Source of the DNA: Rhizobium altiplani
Lineage (GTDB): Bacteria; Pseudomonadota; Alphaproteobacteria; Rhizobiales; Rhizobiaceae
Direction of reading: 5' to 3'
Assembly (NCBI RefSeq): GCF_001542405.1
Contig: NZ_LNCD01000083.1
Coordinates: 62,001-126,000, forward strand
DNA: 64,000 nt
Made by a program: the position numbers and the translations under genes. The notes beneath the pieces are model-generated. The model was given only the letters and a program-made list of their open reading frames with translations. It had not been told where the DNA came from and made no database searches. Of this stretch, positions 44,648 to 53,390 are shown piece after piece. Within the stretch, counting starts at the first letter, position 1. Each line of letters begins with the position of its first letter.

Positions 44648-44926
44648 TCAGGCCTTGGCGGCGCGCAGCTCGTCGATCTTGGCACAGAGGTTCTTCAGCA
44701 CGAAATATTCTTCCGTGGAAACCTTGCCCTCGTTGACTTCCTGCGTCCACTTCTCGAGCGGGATCTTGATTCCGAATTCCTTGTCGATCGCGAAGACGAT
44801 ATCGAGGAAGTCGAGGCTGTCGATACCGAGGTCGTCGATCGTATGGCTTTCCGGCTTGATCGTATCGCGATCGATCTCGCTGGTTTCTGCAATGATGTCG
44901 GCAACTTTATCGAATGTGGCGGTCAC
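44648..44926 (-). CDS. acpXL: Specialised acyl carrier protein AcpXL
   Basis: 92-residue carrier protein that holds the very-long-chain hydroxy acid for lipid A. The phosphopantetheine Ser is in DDLGIDSLDFLDIVFAID. It is longer than housekeeping AcpP because of a C-terminal extension (WTQEVNEGKVSTEEYFVLKNLCAKIDELRAAKA), which is characteristic of AcpXL. First gene of the acpXL-fabZ-fabF2-fabF1-dehydrogenase-lpxXL cluster. The 171 bases before it should hold the cluster promoter. Confidence 0.96.
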   Translation of the reverse strand: MTATFDKVADIIAETSEIDRDTIKPESHTIDDLGIDSLDFLDIVFAIDKEFGIKIPLEKWTQEVNEGKVSTEEYFVLKNLCAKIDELRAAKA

Positions 44927-45097
44927 GCACTTACCTCTTGAAATGACGAGTTAACCCTCCTCATAGGCAAATCCATTTCAAAAAGCCAATGCTTTCCTCC
45001 CTCCCGGCACGCAATTTGCACGACCAGTGTTGCTTAAACAGCAAAGCACACGGGCGGCTTGCCGCACAGCGTGCTGGGTGAACTCACCCCTTCGCGA

Positions 45098-46078
45098 TCA
45101 GAGCAGTACCAGGAAAAGAACCAGGGCGGTCCCCGCAAGGATCGAACAGCTGGCATAAAAGACCGAGACGCCATCCTCGATGTCGGCGACCGTTGCCGTT
45201 TCACGTCCGCTGCCGTTGATCATCGGCTCCATGACGACAACCCCGGAATAAACGCGTGGGCCAGCAAGTTGCACATTCAGCGCCCCCGCCATCGCCGCCT
45301 CCGGCCGGCCGGAATTGGGAGAGCGATGCAGGCCGCCGTCGCGGGCGGCAATACGCAGCGCTTCCCGGCAGGCGGCGCTCCCTCGCCGCAGCCAGGCCCC
45401 GGCCGCAATCAGGAAAATCGAAAGGCGCGCAGCCGGCCAGTTGGCAAAATCGTCCAACCGAGCAGCCGCCCAGCCGAAATCGGTATACCTGTCGGACTTG
45501 TGTCCGATCATCGAGTCCGCCGTGTTCAGCATCTTGTAGGCGAATAGGCCGGGTAAGCCAAAAACGGCGTACCACAGCGCTGGAGCAACCACGCCATCCG
45601 AGAAATTCTCGGCCAGGCTTTCGATTGCCGCACGGCAGACGGCGGGCTCGTCCAGTGTTTCCGGATCACGCCCGACAATCCGCGAAACAGCCAGCCGGCC
45701 GCCACTGATGCCTTCGGTTTTCAATCCGGCGGCAACGGCCTCCACATGATCGGCAAGGCTCTTCTGCGCCATGAAGACGGCAACGCAAACAACTTCAAGG
45801 AGGATCCCGATCAGGCCGAACAACGAGAAGAAGCGATGCAAGACGAAACCCGCAGCGGCACTGAGGATCAAAAGGCCGGCGATAGACCAGACGCCGTTGC
45901 GGCGCCGCACGCGCTTGTGAAGTTCCGTGCGATTGAACATCCGGTCGACTCGAGAGATCGCGTTCCCGAAGAGCGCAACGGGGTGCGGCATGCGCATCCA
46001 CAGCGCATCTGGGTCCCCGACAATCCTGTCGAGCAGAAGCGCGAGAACCAGCACAAGAAGATTATGGTCAAATGTCAT
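45098..46078 (-). CDS. cobD: Adenosylcobinamide-phosphate synthase CobD
   Basis: 326-residue inner-membrane protein of the CbiB/CobD family that attaches the aminopropanol arm to adenosylcobyric acid. Characteristic segments are LALLLDRIVGDPDALWMRMPHPVALFGNAI, ESLAENFSDGVVAPALWYAVFGLPG and ADSMIGHKSDRYTDFGWAAARLDD. About five hydrophobic helices are present. It is the last gene of the run cobE-nucleoside hydrolase-cobA-cobB-cobC-cobD; its ATG overlaps the cobC stop (ATGA). Confidence 0.96.
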   Translation of the reverse strand: MTFDHNLLVLVLALLLDRIVGDPDALWMRMPHPVALFGNAISRVDRMFNRTELHKRVRRRNGVWSIAGLLILSAAAGFVLHRFFSLFGLIGILLEVVCVAVFMAQKSLADHVEAVAAGLKTEGISGGRLAVSRIVGRDPETLDEPAVCRAAIESLAENFSDGVVAPALWYAVFGLPGLFAYKMLNTADSMIGHKSDRYTDFGWAAARLDDFANWPAARLSIFLIAAGAWLRRGSAACREALRIAARDGGLHRSPNSGRPEAAMAGALNVQLAGPRVYSGVVVMEPMINGSGRETATVADIEDGVSVFYASCSILAGTALVLFLVLL

Positions 46079-47076
46079 GATCTATAACTCTGCAGTGCAT
46101 CAGATAGCCGTTGGTCGCCGGCCGCATCGGCGGCGAGACCGAAACGCAGCCAACGCGGCTGATAATCGAATTTGCGAACCAGAATGCGATGCTGGCATAG
46201 ATGCCGGTGCAGCTCGGCGGCTTGCTCGTGATCGACGAGTGCAAAGAGGTGCGTTCCTCCGACAATGCTTAGACTGCCTTGCTCGAGAATCGTGCGTAGC
46301 GCATCGGCCCTCTCGGAGATCCGCAGCTGTATCGGGGCCAGATCCGATGCAAGGAGATCGGTTGCGATCGAAAGCGCGGGACCGGACACCGACCACGGCC
46401 CAAGCAGGTCTTCGAGTTGCGCCAGGATTTGCGGAGCGGCGACGGCAAATCCCAGGCGCAACCCTGCCAGCCCGAAGAACTTGCCAAAGGAACGAGAGAC
46501 GAGAACATTCGGCAGCCGCGAGGCAAACGGCGCCAGGCTCATCTCGGGGCATGTATCGCCGAAGGCTTCATCCACAACGACGAAACCTCCTCTGGTCCTC
46601 ATCTCTTCACTGAATACTACGACCTTCTCCGGAGCGTAGACGCGACCATCGGGGTTGTTCGGATTGACGATGACGACAATTGCGTGACCGGCTTTGACGT
46701 CATCCAGACCGGAGACCAGATCCACGGAATGGCCTGCCATCCGGAAGGCGCGCTCATATTCGCCGTAGGTCGGAGCCAGAATGGCAACCCGTCCGGCAAC
46801 ATCAAAGAGCCGCGGCAATAGCTGGATAACCGATTGCGTACCGGGAACAGGCAGCGGGAGGATGTCGCAGCTGCGATAATAGTCTCGCGCCGCCGCACGC
46901 GCGCGATCGATGAGATGCTTGTCGGGCAGGCGATGCCAGGCGCGCATTGGGATAGCCGGCAGTGATACCGGGCACGGGTTGATACCCGTCGAAAGGTCAA
47001 GCCACTGCTCTGCCTCGCCGCCGTACATTGCGGCGGCAGCCGTGATGCCACCTCCATGAACAATCGGGGCGTTCAT
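46075..47076 (-). CDS. cobC: Threonine-phosphate decarboxylase CobC
   Basis: A 333-residue PLP-dependent aminotransferase-fold enzyme that makes (R)-1-aminopropan-2-ol phosphate for the nucleotide loop. It starts IVHGGGITAAAAMYGG and continues WLDLSTGINPCPVSLPAI. The PLP lysine is in LVSRSFGKFFGLAGLRLGF. It works with CobD, encoded directly downstream. Both ends overlap neighbours by four bases. Confidence 0.95.
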   Translation of the reverse strand: MNAPIVHGGGITAAAAMYGGEAEQWLDLSTGINPCPVSLPAIPMRAWHRLPDKHLIDRARAAARDYYRSCDILPLPVPGTQSVIQLLPRLFDVAGRVAILAPTYGEYERAFRMAGHSVDLVSGLDDVKAGHAIVVIVNPNNPDGRVYAPEKVVVFSEEMRTRGGFVVVDEAFGDTCPEMSLAPFASRLPNVLVSRSFGKFFGLAGLRLGFAVAAPQILAQLEDLLGPWSVSGPALSIATDLLASDLAPIQLRISERADALRTILEQGSLSIVGGTHLFALVDHEQAAELHRHLCQHRILVRKFDYQPRWLRFGLAADAAGDQRLSDALQSYRS

Positions 47077-48380
47077 CTTGCCCCCTCGGCAAGGTCGATC
47101 AGATGCATGTAGGACCCTGCGATCTGCCCGCGCTGGAGCCCGGCTTGTCCAAGGTCATTGCCCAACGCGTCCGTCACCTGGAAGAGACGATCGGCTTCAC
47201 CCTCGGAAACCACGGCCGAATAATGAAACTCATGCGCGGTCATAGGCAGCTCAAAATAGGCGCCGTTCAATGGCTTCACGCGGCGATAACCCAGGTGGCG
47301 TTTGCGCTCCTCGTAGCTGGTCACCACAGGCAAGAGGCCGAGCATCTCATGACGGACGCTGGCCCCGTCGATCAGCCCTTCGCCGAGAACCATGTATCCG
47401 CCGCACTCCCCGTAGATGCGCACGCCCCTGTTGGCGGCGTCGAGCACTTTGGCCCGGAAATTGGCGGCCGCCGCAATACGTCCGGGGTGGAGCTCCGGAT
47501 AGCCGCCCGGAAGATAGATCGCATCTGCCGCCGGATCCGGCGCCTCGTCCGCAAGCGGCGAGAAGAACGAGATTTCTGCACCGCGCCGACGCCAACCAAG
47601 CAGCATGTGCTCGTAGGAGAAGGCAAAGGCGATGTCGCGCGCCACTGCTATCCTGCTGCCGAGCGGCGGCAACCGAGGAATGTTGGCAGTGGACGGGCGA
47701 TTGAGCCCCTGGCGCGCAATGCGCAGCAGGAACTCGAAATTGCATTCGTCGGACACCGCATCGGCAGCATGCTCGATGAAGCTTTCAAGCATATCATGCT
47801 CTCCCGCCAGGACGAGGCCGAGATGCCTCTCGGGAAGAGCGATGTCATTGTCACGGCGGACGACGGCAACAATCGGCATGCGGATCTCATCGAGCGCCTT
47901 GCGCAGCATCATCTCGTGGCGTTCGCCGCCAACCTTATTGAGAATGACGCCGGCGACGCGAACATCCGCGCGAAAACCCGCAAATCCCGTTACCAGTGCA
48001 GCCACCGACTGCGACATGTGCGACGCATCGACGACAAGCACGACGGAAAGACCAAGCATGGCAGCAAGGTCGGCCGCAGTACCCTTCCCGTCGGTCGCGC
48101 CGTCGAAAAGCCCCATCATCGCCTCGATAACGAGGACGCGGTCGCCAGAGCGATGCAGGGTCGCATTGGCGGCGATCAATTCCGCGCGCATCGCCCATGG
48201 ATCGAAGTTGAGGCAGGCAACGCCGCTGGCCGCCGCATGAAAGGCCGGATCGATATAGTCAGGCCCCGCCTTGCCGGGCGCTACCGCAATGCCGCGCTTA
48301 CGAAGCGCACGCAGCAGGCCCAGAGTCACCGTAGTCTTCCCCGATCCGGAGGACGGGGCCGCAATCAGCAAACCGCTCAT
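47073..48380 (-). CDS. cobB: Cobyrinate (hydrogenobyrinate) a,c-diamide synthase CobB
   Basis: 435 residues. The N-terminal dethiobiotin-synthetase-like domain has the P-loop LIAAPSSGSGKTTVTLGLLRAL. The C-terminal glutamine amidotransferase domain has its catalytic Cys in YGECGGYMVLGEGLIDG and the SFSYEHMLLGW region before it. It amidates the a and c side chains with ATP and glutamine. I used ATG 48380, which overlaps the cobA stop by four bases; the frame is open slightly further upstream without family-like sequence. Confidence 0.96.
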   Translation of the reverse strand: MSGLLIAAPSSGSGKTTVTLGLLRALRKRGIAVAPGKAGPDYIDPAFHAAASGVACLNFDPWAMRAELIAANATLHRSGDRVLVIEAMMGLFDGATDGKGTAADLAAMLGLSVVLVVDASHMSQSVAALVTGFAGFRADVRVAGVILNKVGGERHEMMLRKALDEIRMPIVAVVRRDNDIALPERHLGLVLAGEHDMLESFIEHAADAVSDECNFEFLLRIARQGLNRPSTANIPRLPPLGSRIAVARDIAFAFSYEHMLLGWRRRGAEISFFSPLADEAPDPAADAIYLPGGYPELHPGRIAAAANFRAKVLDAANRGVRIYGECGGYMVLGEGLIDGASVRHEMLGLLPVVTSYEERKRHLGYRRVKPLNGAYFELPMTAHEFHYSAVVSEGEADRLFQVTDALGNDLGQAGLQRGQIAGSYMHLIDLAEGAR

Positions 48381-49225
48381 GCCGTCTCCCTGCTGTTCGA
48401 GTCCTGGAATGGATCGGGGCGCAGCCTGCGTCCTGCAAGCGCCCCCAGCCAATCGAGCGACGGCCTCAGCCGGACAACCTCCCCGACCACCACGATCGCC
48501 GGCGGTTCGAGGCCGGAGGCTGCAACAGCGGCCGGCGCCTCATCGAGCGTGGTTTCTAGCACCTGTTGGAGGCCGGTCGATGCGTTGCAGACGAAGGCAA
48601 CCGGTTCCGATGGCGATCGCCCAGCGGCGACGAGCTTCTTGCTGATCTGATCGATATGCTTCATCGCCATATACATGACGATAACAGGCGAGCCCTTGCC
48701 GATGGCTTCCCAATTGATCGCATCCGGTACGATGCCCGAGGAATCGTGTCCCGTCAGGAACGTCACCGCATGGTTGACATCCCTGTGCGTGACGGGAATG
48801 CCAGCATAGGCCAGCCCGCCGATACCCGCGGTAATGCCCGGTACGATACGGAACGGGACATTGTGCTCGACTAGCGTCAACGCCTCCTCGCCACCGCGCC
48901 CGAAGACGAAGGGATCGCCGCCCTTGAGGCGCAGGACGCGCTTGCCTGCGTGGGCGAGTTCGACCAGCCGCAGGGAAATGTCGCGCTGCTTGGCGGACGG
49001 CTTGCCGCCACGCTTTCCAGCATATTCCAACAAGGCGTCGGGTCGTGCAAGCTTCAGGCAATCGACGTTCACGAGCGCATCGTGAACCACGACATCCGCC
49101 TCCGCCAATCCCTTGACGGCAAGAAGCGTCAGCAATCCGGGCTCGCCTGGGCCCGCACCAACAAGCCAAACGCTGCCCGGCTCAAGAGCCGGCAGATGTG
49201 AAAACGCAGCTTCGATCATTGGCAT
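48377..49225 (-). CDS. cobA: Uroporphyrinogen-III C-methyltransferase CobA
   Basis: A 282-residue SAM-dependent enzyme that makes precorrin-2, the first committed step of the corrin route. Signature motifs are VWLVGAGPGEPGLLTLLAVKGL, ADVVVHDALV, RLKGGDPFVFGRGGEEAL, GITAGIGGLAYAGIPVTHRD and VVVGEVVRLR at the end. It leads the tight group cobA-cobB-cobC-cobD; a nucleoside hydrolase gene lies 143 bases upstream on the same strand. Confidence 0.96.
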   Translation of the reverse strand: MPMIEAAFSHLPALEPGSVWLVGAGPGEPGLLTLLAVKGLAEADVVVHDALVNVDCLKLARPDALLEYAGKRGGKPSAKQRDISLRLVELAHAGKRVLRLKGGDPFVFGRGGEEALTLVEHNVPFRIVPGITAGIGGLAYAGIPVTHRDVNHAVTFLTGHDSSGIVPDAINWEAIGKGSPVIVMYMAMKHIDQISKKLVAAGRSPSEPVAFVCNASTGLQQVLETTLDEAPAAVAASGLEPPAIVVVGEVVRLRPSLDWLGALAGRRLRPDPFQDSNSRETA

Positions 49226-49368
49226 GATCTATGCCCCGTCGCAGGCAAGGTCAACGCCGCTGATCGCGCTCGAGACAGATGTGAAAGGCACACGTCCTCC
49301 AACCATTCCGTCTCCTCTTGCGGCAAGAAAGGTTTCACGCCCAGCCGACGTGCGACCGGGCGAAGTTC

Positions 49369-50319
49369 TCACCCACGCAGAAGCGTGTCGCGTATGAGAC
49401 TGATCACCTTTTCGGACTCGATGCCGGTGCAGACGACCTGGCTCGGCAGGCCGTCCCAATCGCCCGGCGGGAAGCGGCGGCCGTCCGGTTTCACGATTGT
49501 CTGCCCATCGGCAATGCCGCCGCAGACGACGCGCACCGGGCCGCTGATTGTCGAGAACCGCTCGGGTGCGATTAAGTAGACGCAGGCACAGCTGTCGTGA
49601 ACCATCATGCCGTCTTCGACTGCGTGCTTGTAGAAGTCGATGTAGTCCTGTGAAAGATCGTTCAACAGCTTTACGGCGCTGTCGCCCTTGGCCGCGACGT
49701 CGGCAAGATAGCCGCGGCTCATCGTCGTGATCGCGGTCACGTCGAGGCCAATGACGGCAACCTTCCAGGGCGCGGTCAGGACGATGTTGGCCGCTTCCGG
49801 ATCCCCATGGATGTTGGCTTCCGCGACCGGCGACACGTTGCCCGGAACGTAGAAGTTGCCGCCCATGATGACGACGTCCTTCACGAGGCCCGCAATCTCC
49901 GGATCTTCCTTGAGCGCCATCGCCAGGTTGGTCATGCGACCGACGGCAACCAGTCTGACCTCGCCCGGGTGGGCGCGGACGGTATCGATGATGAAGCGGT
50001 GAGCGGGACGCGAATCGAGCGGCAGATCGATCGTTTCGGGCACTTCGATGTTGCCGAGGCCGTTCTCGCCGTGCACGAAGGTCGGCCATGCCCCCTCTGT
50101 GCGCGCTGGATCGATCGTCACGCTGGCGCCCTTGGCGACCGGAGCGGGAATGTTCCACTCACGCTTCAGGAACAGCGCGTTGCGCGTCGTCGTCTCCACC
50201 GACGCGTTGCCGAATACGGTGGTGATTCCAAGCAGATCGATCTCGGGATGGCGGTGCAGAAAAAGCAGAGCCATTGCATCATCGACGCCCGGATCCGTGT
50301 CATAAATGACCTTGTGCAT
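49369..50319 (-). CDS. Nucleoside hydrolase (IUNH family)
   Basis: 316 residues. The calcium-binding motif DTDPGVDDAMALLF is at the N-terminus, and the second cluster has VIMGGNFYVPGNVSPVAEANIHGDPEAANIV and GLDVTAITTMS, as in inosine-uridine preferring hydrolases. It splits ribonucleosides into base and ribose in the cytoplasm. The place inside a cobalamin gene run (between cobE and cobA) is odd. The real start is ATG 50319; longer open sequence upstream is not family-like. Confidence 0.93.
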   Translation of the reverse strand: MHKVIYDTDPGVDDAMALLFLHRHPEIDLLGITTVFGNASVETTTRNALFLKREWNIPAPVAKGASVTIDPARTEGAWPTFVHGENGLGNIEVPETIDLPLDSRPAHRFIIDTVRAHPGEVRLVAVGRMTNLAMALKEDPEIAGLVKDVVIMGGNFYVPGNVSPVAEANIHGDPEAANIVLTAPWKVAVIGLDVTAITTMSRGYLADVAAKGDSAVKLLNDLSQDYIDFYKHAVEDGMMVHDSCACVYLIAPERFSTISGPVRVVCGGIADGQTIVKPDGRRFPPGDWDGLPSQVVCTGIESEKVISLIRDTLLRG

Positions 50320-50393
50320 GAGTGTGCCTCTTTTCGTTATTGTCGCAGGGCAGCCGGACGGCGCCGCGAAGTCGGCGGCCACCATAGCGTCCA

Positions 50394-50822
50394 CTATTCT
50401 TTCTGCAACAGGGCGCACGCGATCGCAGCGGTGGCGCGTCGTGACTTGGTCTTCGGAACGACGAGTTCCGCATGCGGCCCAATCGCCGCCAACGCAGCCG
50501 ATTCGGCAACCCCGTGACACCCCACTCGGGCGAAGACGACTGCCGAAGGATTTTTCAGCCGCGGCGTTTCTTCCTCGAGCCGTGCCGGAGCGAAGAGCAA
50601 GAACGGCACGCCAAGGCGGCGCGCTGCTGCAAGGATCGCGGGCTCATTGCATCGCGTATCGATCGACGCAACGGCCGCCAGCTCACCGGGGTCGATACCC
50701 GCCGCCGTCAACGCCGCGCTGGCAAGCTCGCTCACCTCGTTTTCAGGCGTTCCGCGCTCGCAGCCGAGACCGAGCACGTACCGGCGCGTCCCATCGAATA
50801 CAATTTCGGTCACATGCGACAA
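50394..50822 (-). CDS. cobE: Cobalamin biosynthesis protein CobE
   Basis: 142 residues similar to the CbiG C-terminal domain: RYVLGLGCERGTPENEVSELASAALTAAG, VASIDTRCNEPAILAAARRLGVPFLLF, then VFARVGCHGVAESAALAAIG. CobE is found in aerobic cobalamin producers and its exact role is unclear; it may aid the handling of late intermediates. It is the first gene of the cobE to cobD run. The TSUP-type gene is divergent, 48 bases away, so the promoters are close or overlap. Confidence 0.9.
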   Translation of the reverse strand: MSHVTEIVFDGTRRYVLGLGCERGTPENEVSELASAALTAAGIDPGELAAVASIDTRCNEPAILAAARRLGVPFLLFAPARLEEETPRLKNPSAVVFARVGCHGVAESAALAAIGPHAELVVPKTKSRRATAAIACALLQKE

Positions 50823-50870
50823 TGAAACCCGCCCCTGTGTTCCTCAAGCCATTGCAGCACGGGGCTGGAA

Positions 50871-51698
50871 ATGCAACATGCGCCGCGTACCACATTCCAG
50901 AGTTCTCCCTCCTTGTCTGACCTTGCCCCTCATCTGCTATTCATGCTGGCTGCAGCTGGCTTTTTCGCCGGCTTCGTCGATTCCATCGCGGGCGGCGGTG
51001 GCCTGATCACGGTCCCGGCGATGCTGATTGCCGGTATTCCTCCGCTGCAAACGCTGGGCTCCAACAAGGTGCAATCCGTATTCGGGGCAGCTTCCGCCAC
51101 GATCGCCTATGCCCGAAAGGGACACGTGCATCTGCGCACGCAATTGCCGATGGCCTTGATGGCAGTCCTCGGCGGCTCTCTCGGCGCCGCCTTGGCAACG
51201 GTCGTTCCGGGCGAAGTGCTGCGCGCGGTCATGCCGATCCTGCTTGTGGCAATCGCTCTCTATTTTGCCTTGAAGCCGAACCTGAATGATGTCGACAAGC
51301 ATCGCCGCATGACGCCCTTCGTCTTCGGCCTGACGCTGGTTCCGGCAATCGGATTCTACGATGGCGTCTTTGGTCCTGGTGCCGGCTCCTTCTTCATGCT
51401 GTCCTTCGTATCCCTTGCCGGCTTCGGCATGTTGAAGGCAACGGCGCACACCAAGCTTCTGAACCTCGGCTCGAATATCGGCGCGCTCATCGTCTTCATT
51501 TCCTTCGGTGCGATCCTTTGGAAGATCGGCTTGATGATGGGCGTCTGCCAATTTCTGGGGGCGCAGCTCGGCTCCCGGCTTGCTATGCGCACCGGCGCCC
51601 GCCTGATCAAGCCGCTGCTCGTCATCGTCTGCGTCGCCTTCACGATCAAGCTTCTGGCCGACCCGGCCAATCCCATCCGTATCTGGCTTGAAATCTGA
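50871..51698 (+). CDS. TSUP family transporter (TauE/SafE-like)
   Basis: 275 residues with eight hydrophobic helices and the duplicated TSUP motifs GFFAGFVDSIAGGGGLITVPAML in the first half and GFYDGVFGPGAGSFFMLSFV in the second. The family moves sulfite, organosulfonates or related anions across the inner membrane. A substrate cannot be inferred; the position beside cobE could be accidental. An ATG at 50871 is used; a TTG near 50910 is an alternative start. Confidence 0.93.
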   Translation: MQHAPRTTFQSSPSLSDLAPHLLFMLAAAGFFAGFVDSIAGGGGLITVPAMLIAGIPPLQTLGSNKVQSVFGAASATIAYARKGHVHLRTQLPMALMAVLGGSLGAALATVVPGEVLRAVMPILLVAIALYFALKPNLNDVDKHRRMTPFVFGLTLVPAIGFYDGVFGPGAGSFFMLSFVSLAGFGMLKATAHTKLLNLGSNIGALIVFISFGAILWKIGLMMGVCQFLGAQLGSRLAMRTGARLIKPLLVIVCVAFTIKLLADPANPIRIWLEI

Positions 51699-51796
51699 CG
51701 CCGCGTCCGATTACCTCCGGCGTAATTGATGAGGCGCCGGCGCTTCTCCATGATCGCGATGTCTGGACGAACCAGGCGCCAACAGGAGATGATCTG

Positions 51797-52162
51797 ATGA
51801 CCGATGCGAACACCGAAGCCCAGCGCTACATCGCGATCTGGAACGAGACGGATGCGACCCGCCGCACCGCCTTGATCGCGGAAAGCTGGCATGAAGCGGC
51901 AACCTATATCGATCCCTTGATGCGCGGCGAAGGCCATGAGCAGATCAACGCACTTGTTGAAGCCGTGCATGCGCGCTTCCCGGGTTTCCGGTTCGAACTC
52001 GTCGGCACCGCCGATGGCTACGGCGACAACCTGCGCTTCTCGTGGGATCTCGGACCGACGGGCGGGGAACACCTCATCAAGGGCACCGATTTCGCGGTGC
52101 TCGAAGGTGGACGACTGAAATCCGTGCACGGCTTCATCGACCAACTCCCGGAAGCCGCATGA
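51797..52162 (+). CDS. SnoaL/NTF2-like protein
   Basis: 121 residues: YIAIWNETDATRRTALIAESWHEAATYIDPLM is the three-helix opening of the NTF2-like cone, and HEQINALVEAVHARFPGFRFELVG and FAVLEGGRLKSVHGFIDQL complete it. Members bind small molecules or are isomerases; the pocket cannot be assigned. Ribosome site AGGAGATG. The stop overlaps the start of the next regulator gene, so the pair is coupled. Confidence 0.9.
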   Translation: MTDANTEAQRYIAIWNETDATRRTALIAESWHEAATYIDPLMRGEGHEQINALVEAVHARFPGFRFELVGTADGYGDNLRFSWDLGPTGGEHLIKGTDFAVLEGGRLKSVHGFIDQLPEAA

Positions 52163-52968
52163 TGATGACGCCCGCCCGCTCCCTTGGGGACTATCTGCGC
52201 GACTGGCGGCAGAAGCGCCGAATGAGCCAGCTCGCCCTCGCCTTGGAGGCCGAAATCTCGCAGAGACATCTGAGTTTCATCGAGAGCGGGCGGTCGATCC
52301 CAAGCCGCGACATGCTGCTGCATCTGGTCGAACGGCTCGGCGTGCCGCTCAGGGATCGCAATCCGCTGCTGCTGGCCGCAGGTTTTGCGCCGCTGTTTTC
52401 CGAGCGTTCGCTCGACGATCCGACCCTTCGACCGGCGCGGCAGGCAGTCGACATGATCCTCAAGGGACACGAGCCCTACCCCGCCCTTGCGATCGACCGG
52501 CACTGGACATTGATTGCCGCCAATGACGCGATCGCCCCGCTTCTTGAGGGCGTCAGGGATCGCGCTTTGCGGAAAGGGCCAATCAACGTTCTCCGCCTCA
52601 GCCTGCATCCCGATGGGCTGGCGCCGAAGATTGTCAATCTGCCGGAATGGCGCGCACATCTCCTCGAGCGGCTGCACCAACAGATTTCGGCCACGGGAGA
52701 TCCGATTCTCGGCGAACTGCTGAAGGAATTGTCCGCCTACCCGCTAAGCGGTGGCCGGCCGGAGACGAGCAGGAAAGCCGACTATGCCGGCATCGCCGTG
52801 CCGCTCGAACTGGAAACGGAAGCAGGCCTGCTCTCTTTCCTTTCGACAACCACTGTTTTCGGCACGCCCGTGGACGTCACCCTTTCCGAACTTGCGATCG
52901 AATCCTTTTTCCCCGCGAACGAGCAAACGGCAAGACTTCTCGCAACAACGGCACAGGCGAGCGGCTAG
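52159..52968 (+). CDS. XRE-family regulator with MmyB-like ligand domain
   Basis: 269 residues. The N-terminal helix-turn-helix (LGDYLRDWRQKRRMSQLALALEAEISQRHLSFIESGRSIP) is followed by a PAS-like MmyB domain (ALAIDRHWTLIAANDAI, TTVFGTPVDVTLSELAIESFFPAN). Such regulators often control a neighbouring enzyme gene and bind a small hydrophobic ligand. Three successive ATG codons start the frame; the first overlaps the stop of the NTF2-like gene (ATGA), so that gene is its probable partner. The gene ends convergent with the EamA gene, by a four-base overlap. Confidence 0.92.
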   Translation: MMMTPARSLGDYLRDWRQKRRMSQLALALEAEISQRHLSFIESGRSIPSRDMLLHLVERLGVPLRDRNPLLLAAGFAPLFSERSLDDPTLRPARQAVDMILKGHEPYPALAIDRHWTLIAANDAIAPLLEGVRDRALRKGPINVLRLSLHPDGLAPKIVNLPEWRAHLLERLHQQISATGDPILGELLKELSAYPLSGGRPETSRKADYAGIAVPLELETEAGLLSFLSTTTVFGTPVDVTLSELAIESFFPANEQTARLLATTAQASG

Positions 52969-53390
52969 AACAAGGCGAGCAAGAGCGCCCCGCCGGCAAT
53001 CAGGCTTACGCCGAGCCAGTTCATGAGATTGAGCTTTTCACCGAGAAAGACGACGCCGAAAACCGCGACAAGAACGATGGAAAGCTTGTCGATCGGCGCG
53101 ACGCGTGCGGCATCGCCGATCTTCAGTGCGCGGAAATAGGCAAGCCACGAGGCGCCCGTCGCGGCCCCTGAAAGGCAAAGGAAAAGCCAGGTCTTGCCTG
53201 AAATGCTGGAGAAGGGCTGCCATTGCCCGGTTGCCACAACAATGGCGCTGATGATGAAGACGATAACGACAGTGCGGATCAGCGTGGCGAGATCGGAATT
53301 GATGCCGACGACGCCGATCTTTGCAAAGATCGCCGTCAACGCAGCAAACGCCGCCGAAAGCACCGCCCAGAAAATCCAACTCTGTGTCAT
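52965..53390 (-). CDS. Half-size EamA-type transporter behind cobO
   Basis: 141 residues with five transmembrane helices: SWIFWAVLSAAFAALTAIFAKIG, FIISAIVVATGQW, TWLFLCLSGAATGASWLAYFRALKIG, PIDKLSIVLVAVFGVVFLGEKL and WLGVSLIAGGALLLALF. This is one EamA domain, half the usual ten-helix DMT transporter, so it should dimerise. Its start codon shares a base with the cobO stop (TGATG), which puts it in the cobP-cobW-cobN-cobO operon. A role in the B12 pathway, for example moving cobalt or a precursor, is only a suggestion. Confidence 0.9.
   Translation of the reverse strand: MTQSWIFWAVLSAAFAALTAIFAKIGVVGINSDLATLIRTVVIVFIISAIVVATGQWQPFSSISGKTWLFLCLSGAATGASWLAYFRALKIGDAARVAPIDKLSIVLVAVFGVVFLGEKLNLMNWLGVSLIAGGALLLALF

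Noticed and set aside
47103..48650. 515-codon open frame opposite cobB/cobA
   Set aside because: Shadow; the minus-strand genes have complete motifs.
50823..50870. A cobalamin riboswitch upstream of cobE
   Set aside because: Only 48 bases separate cobE from the divergent gene, and no core motif is present.
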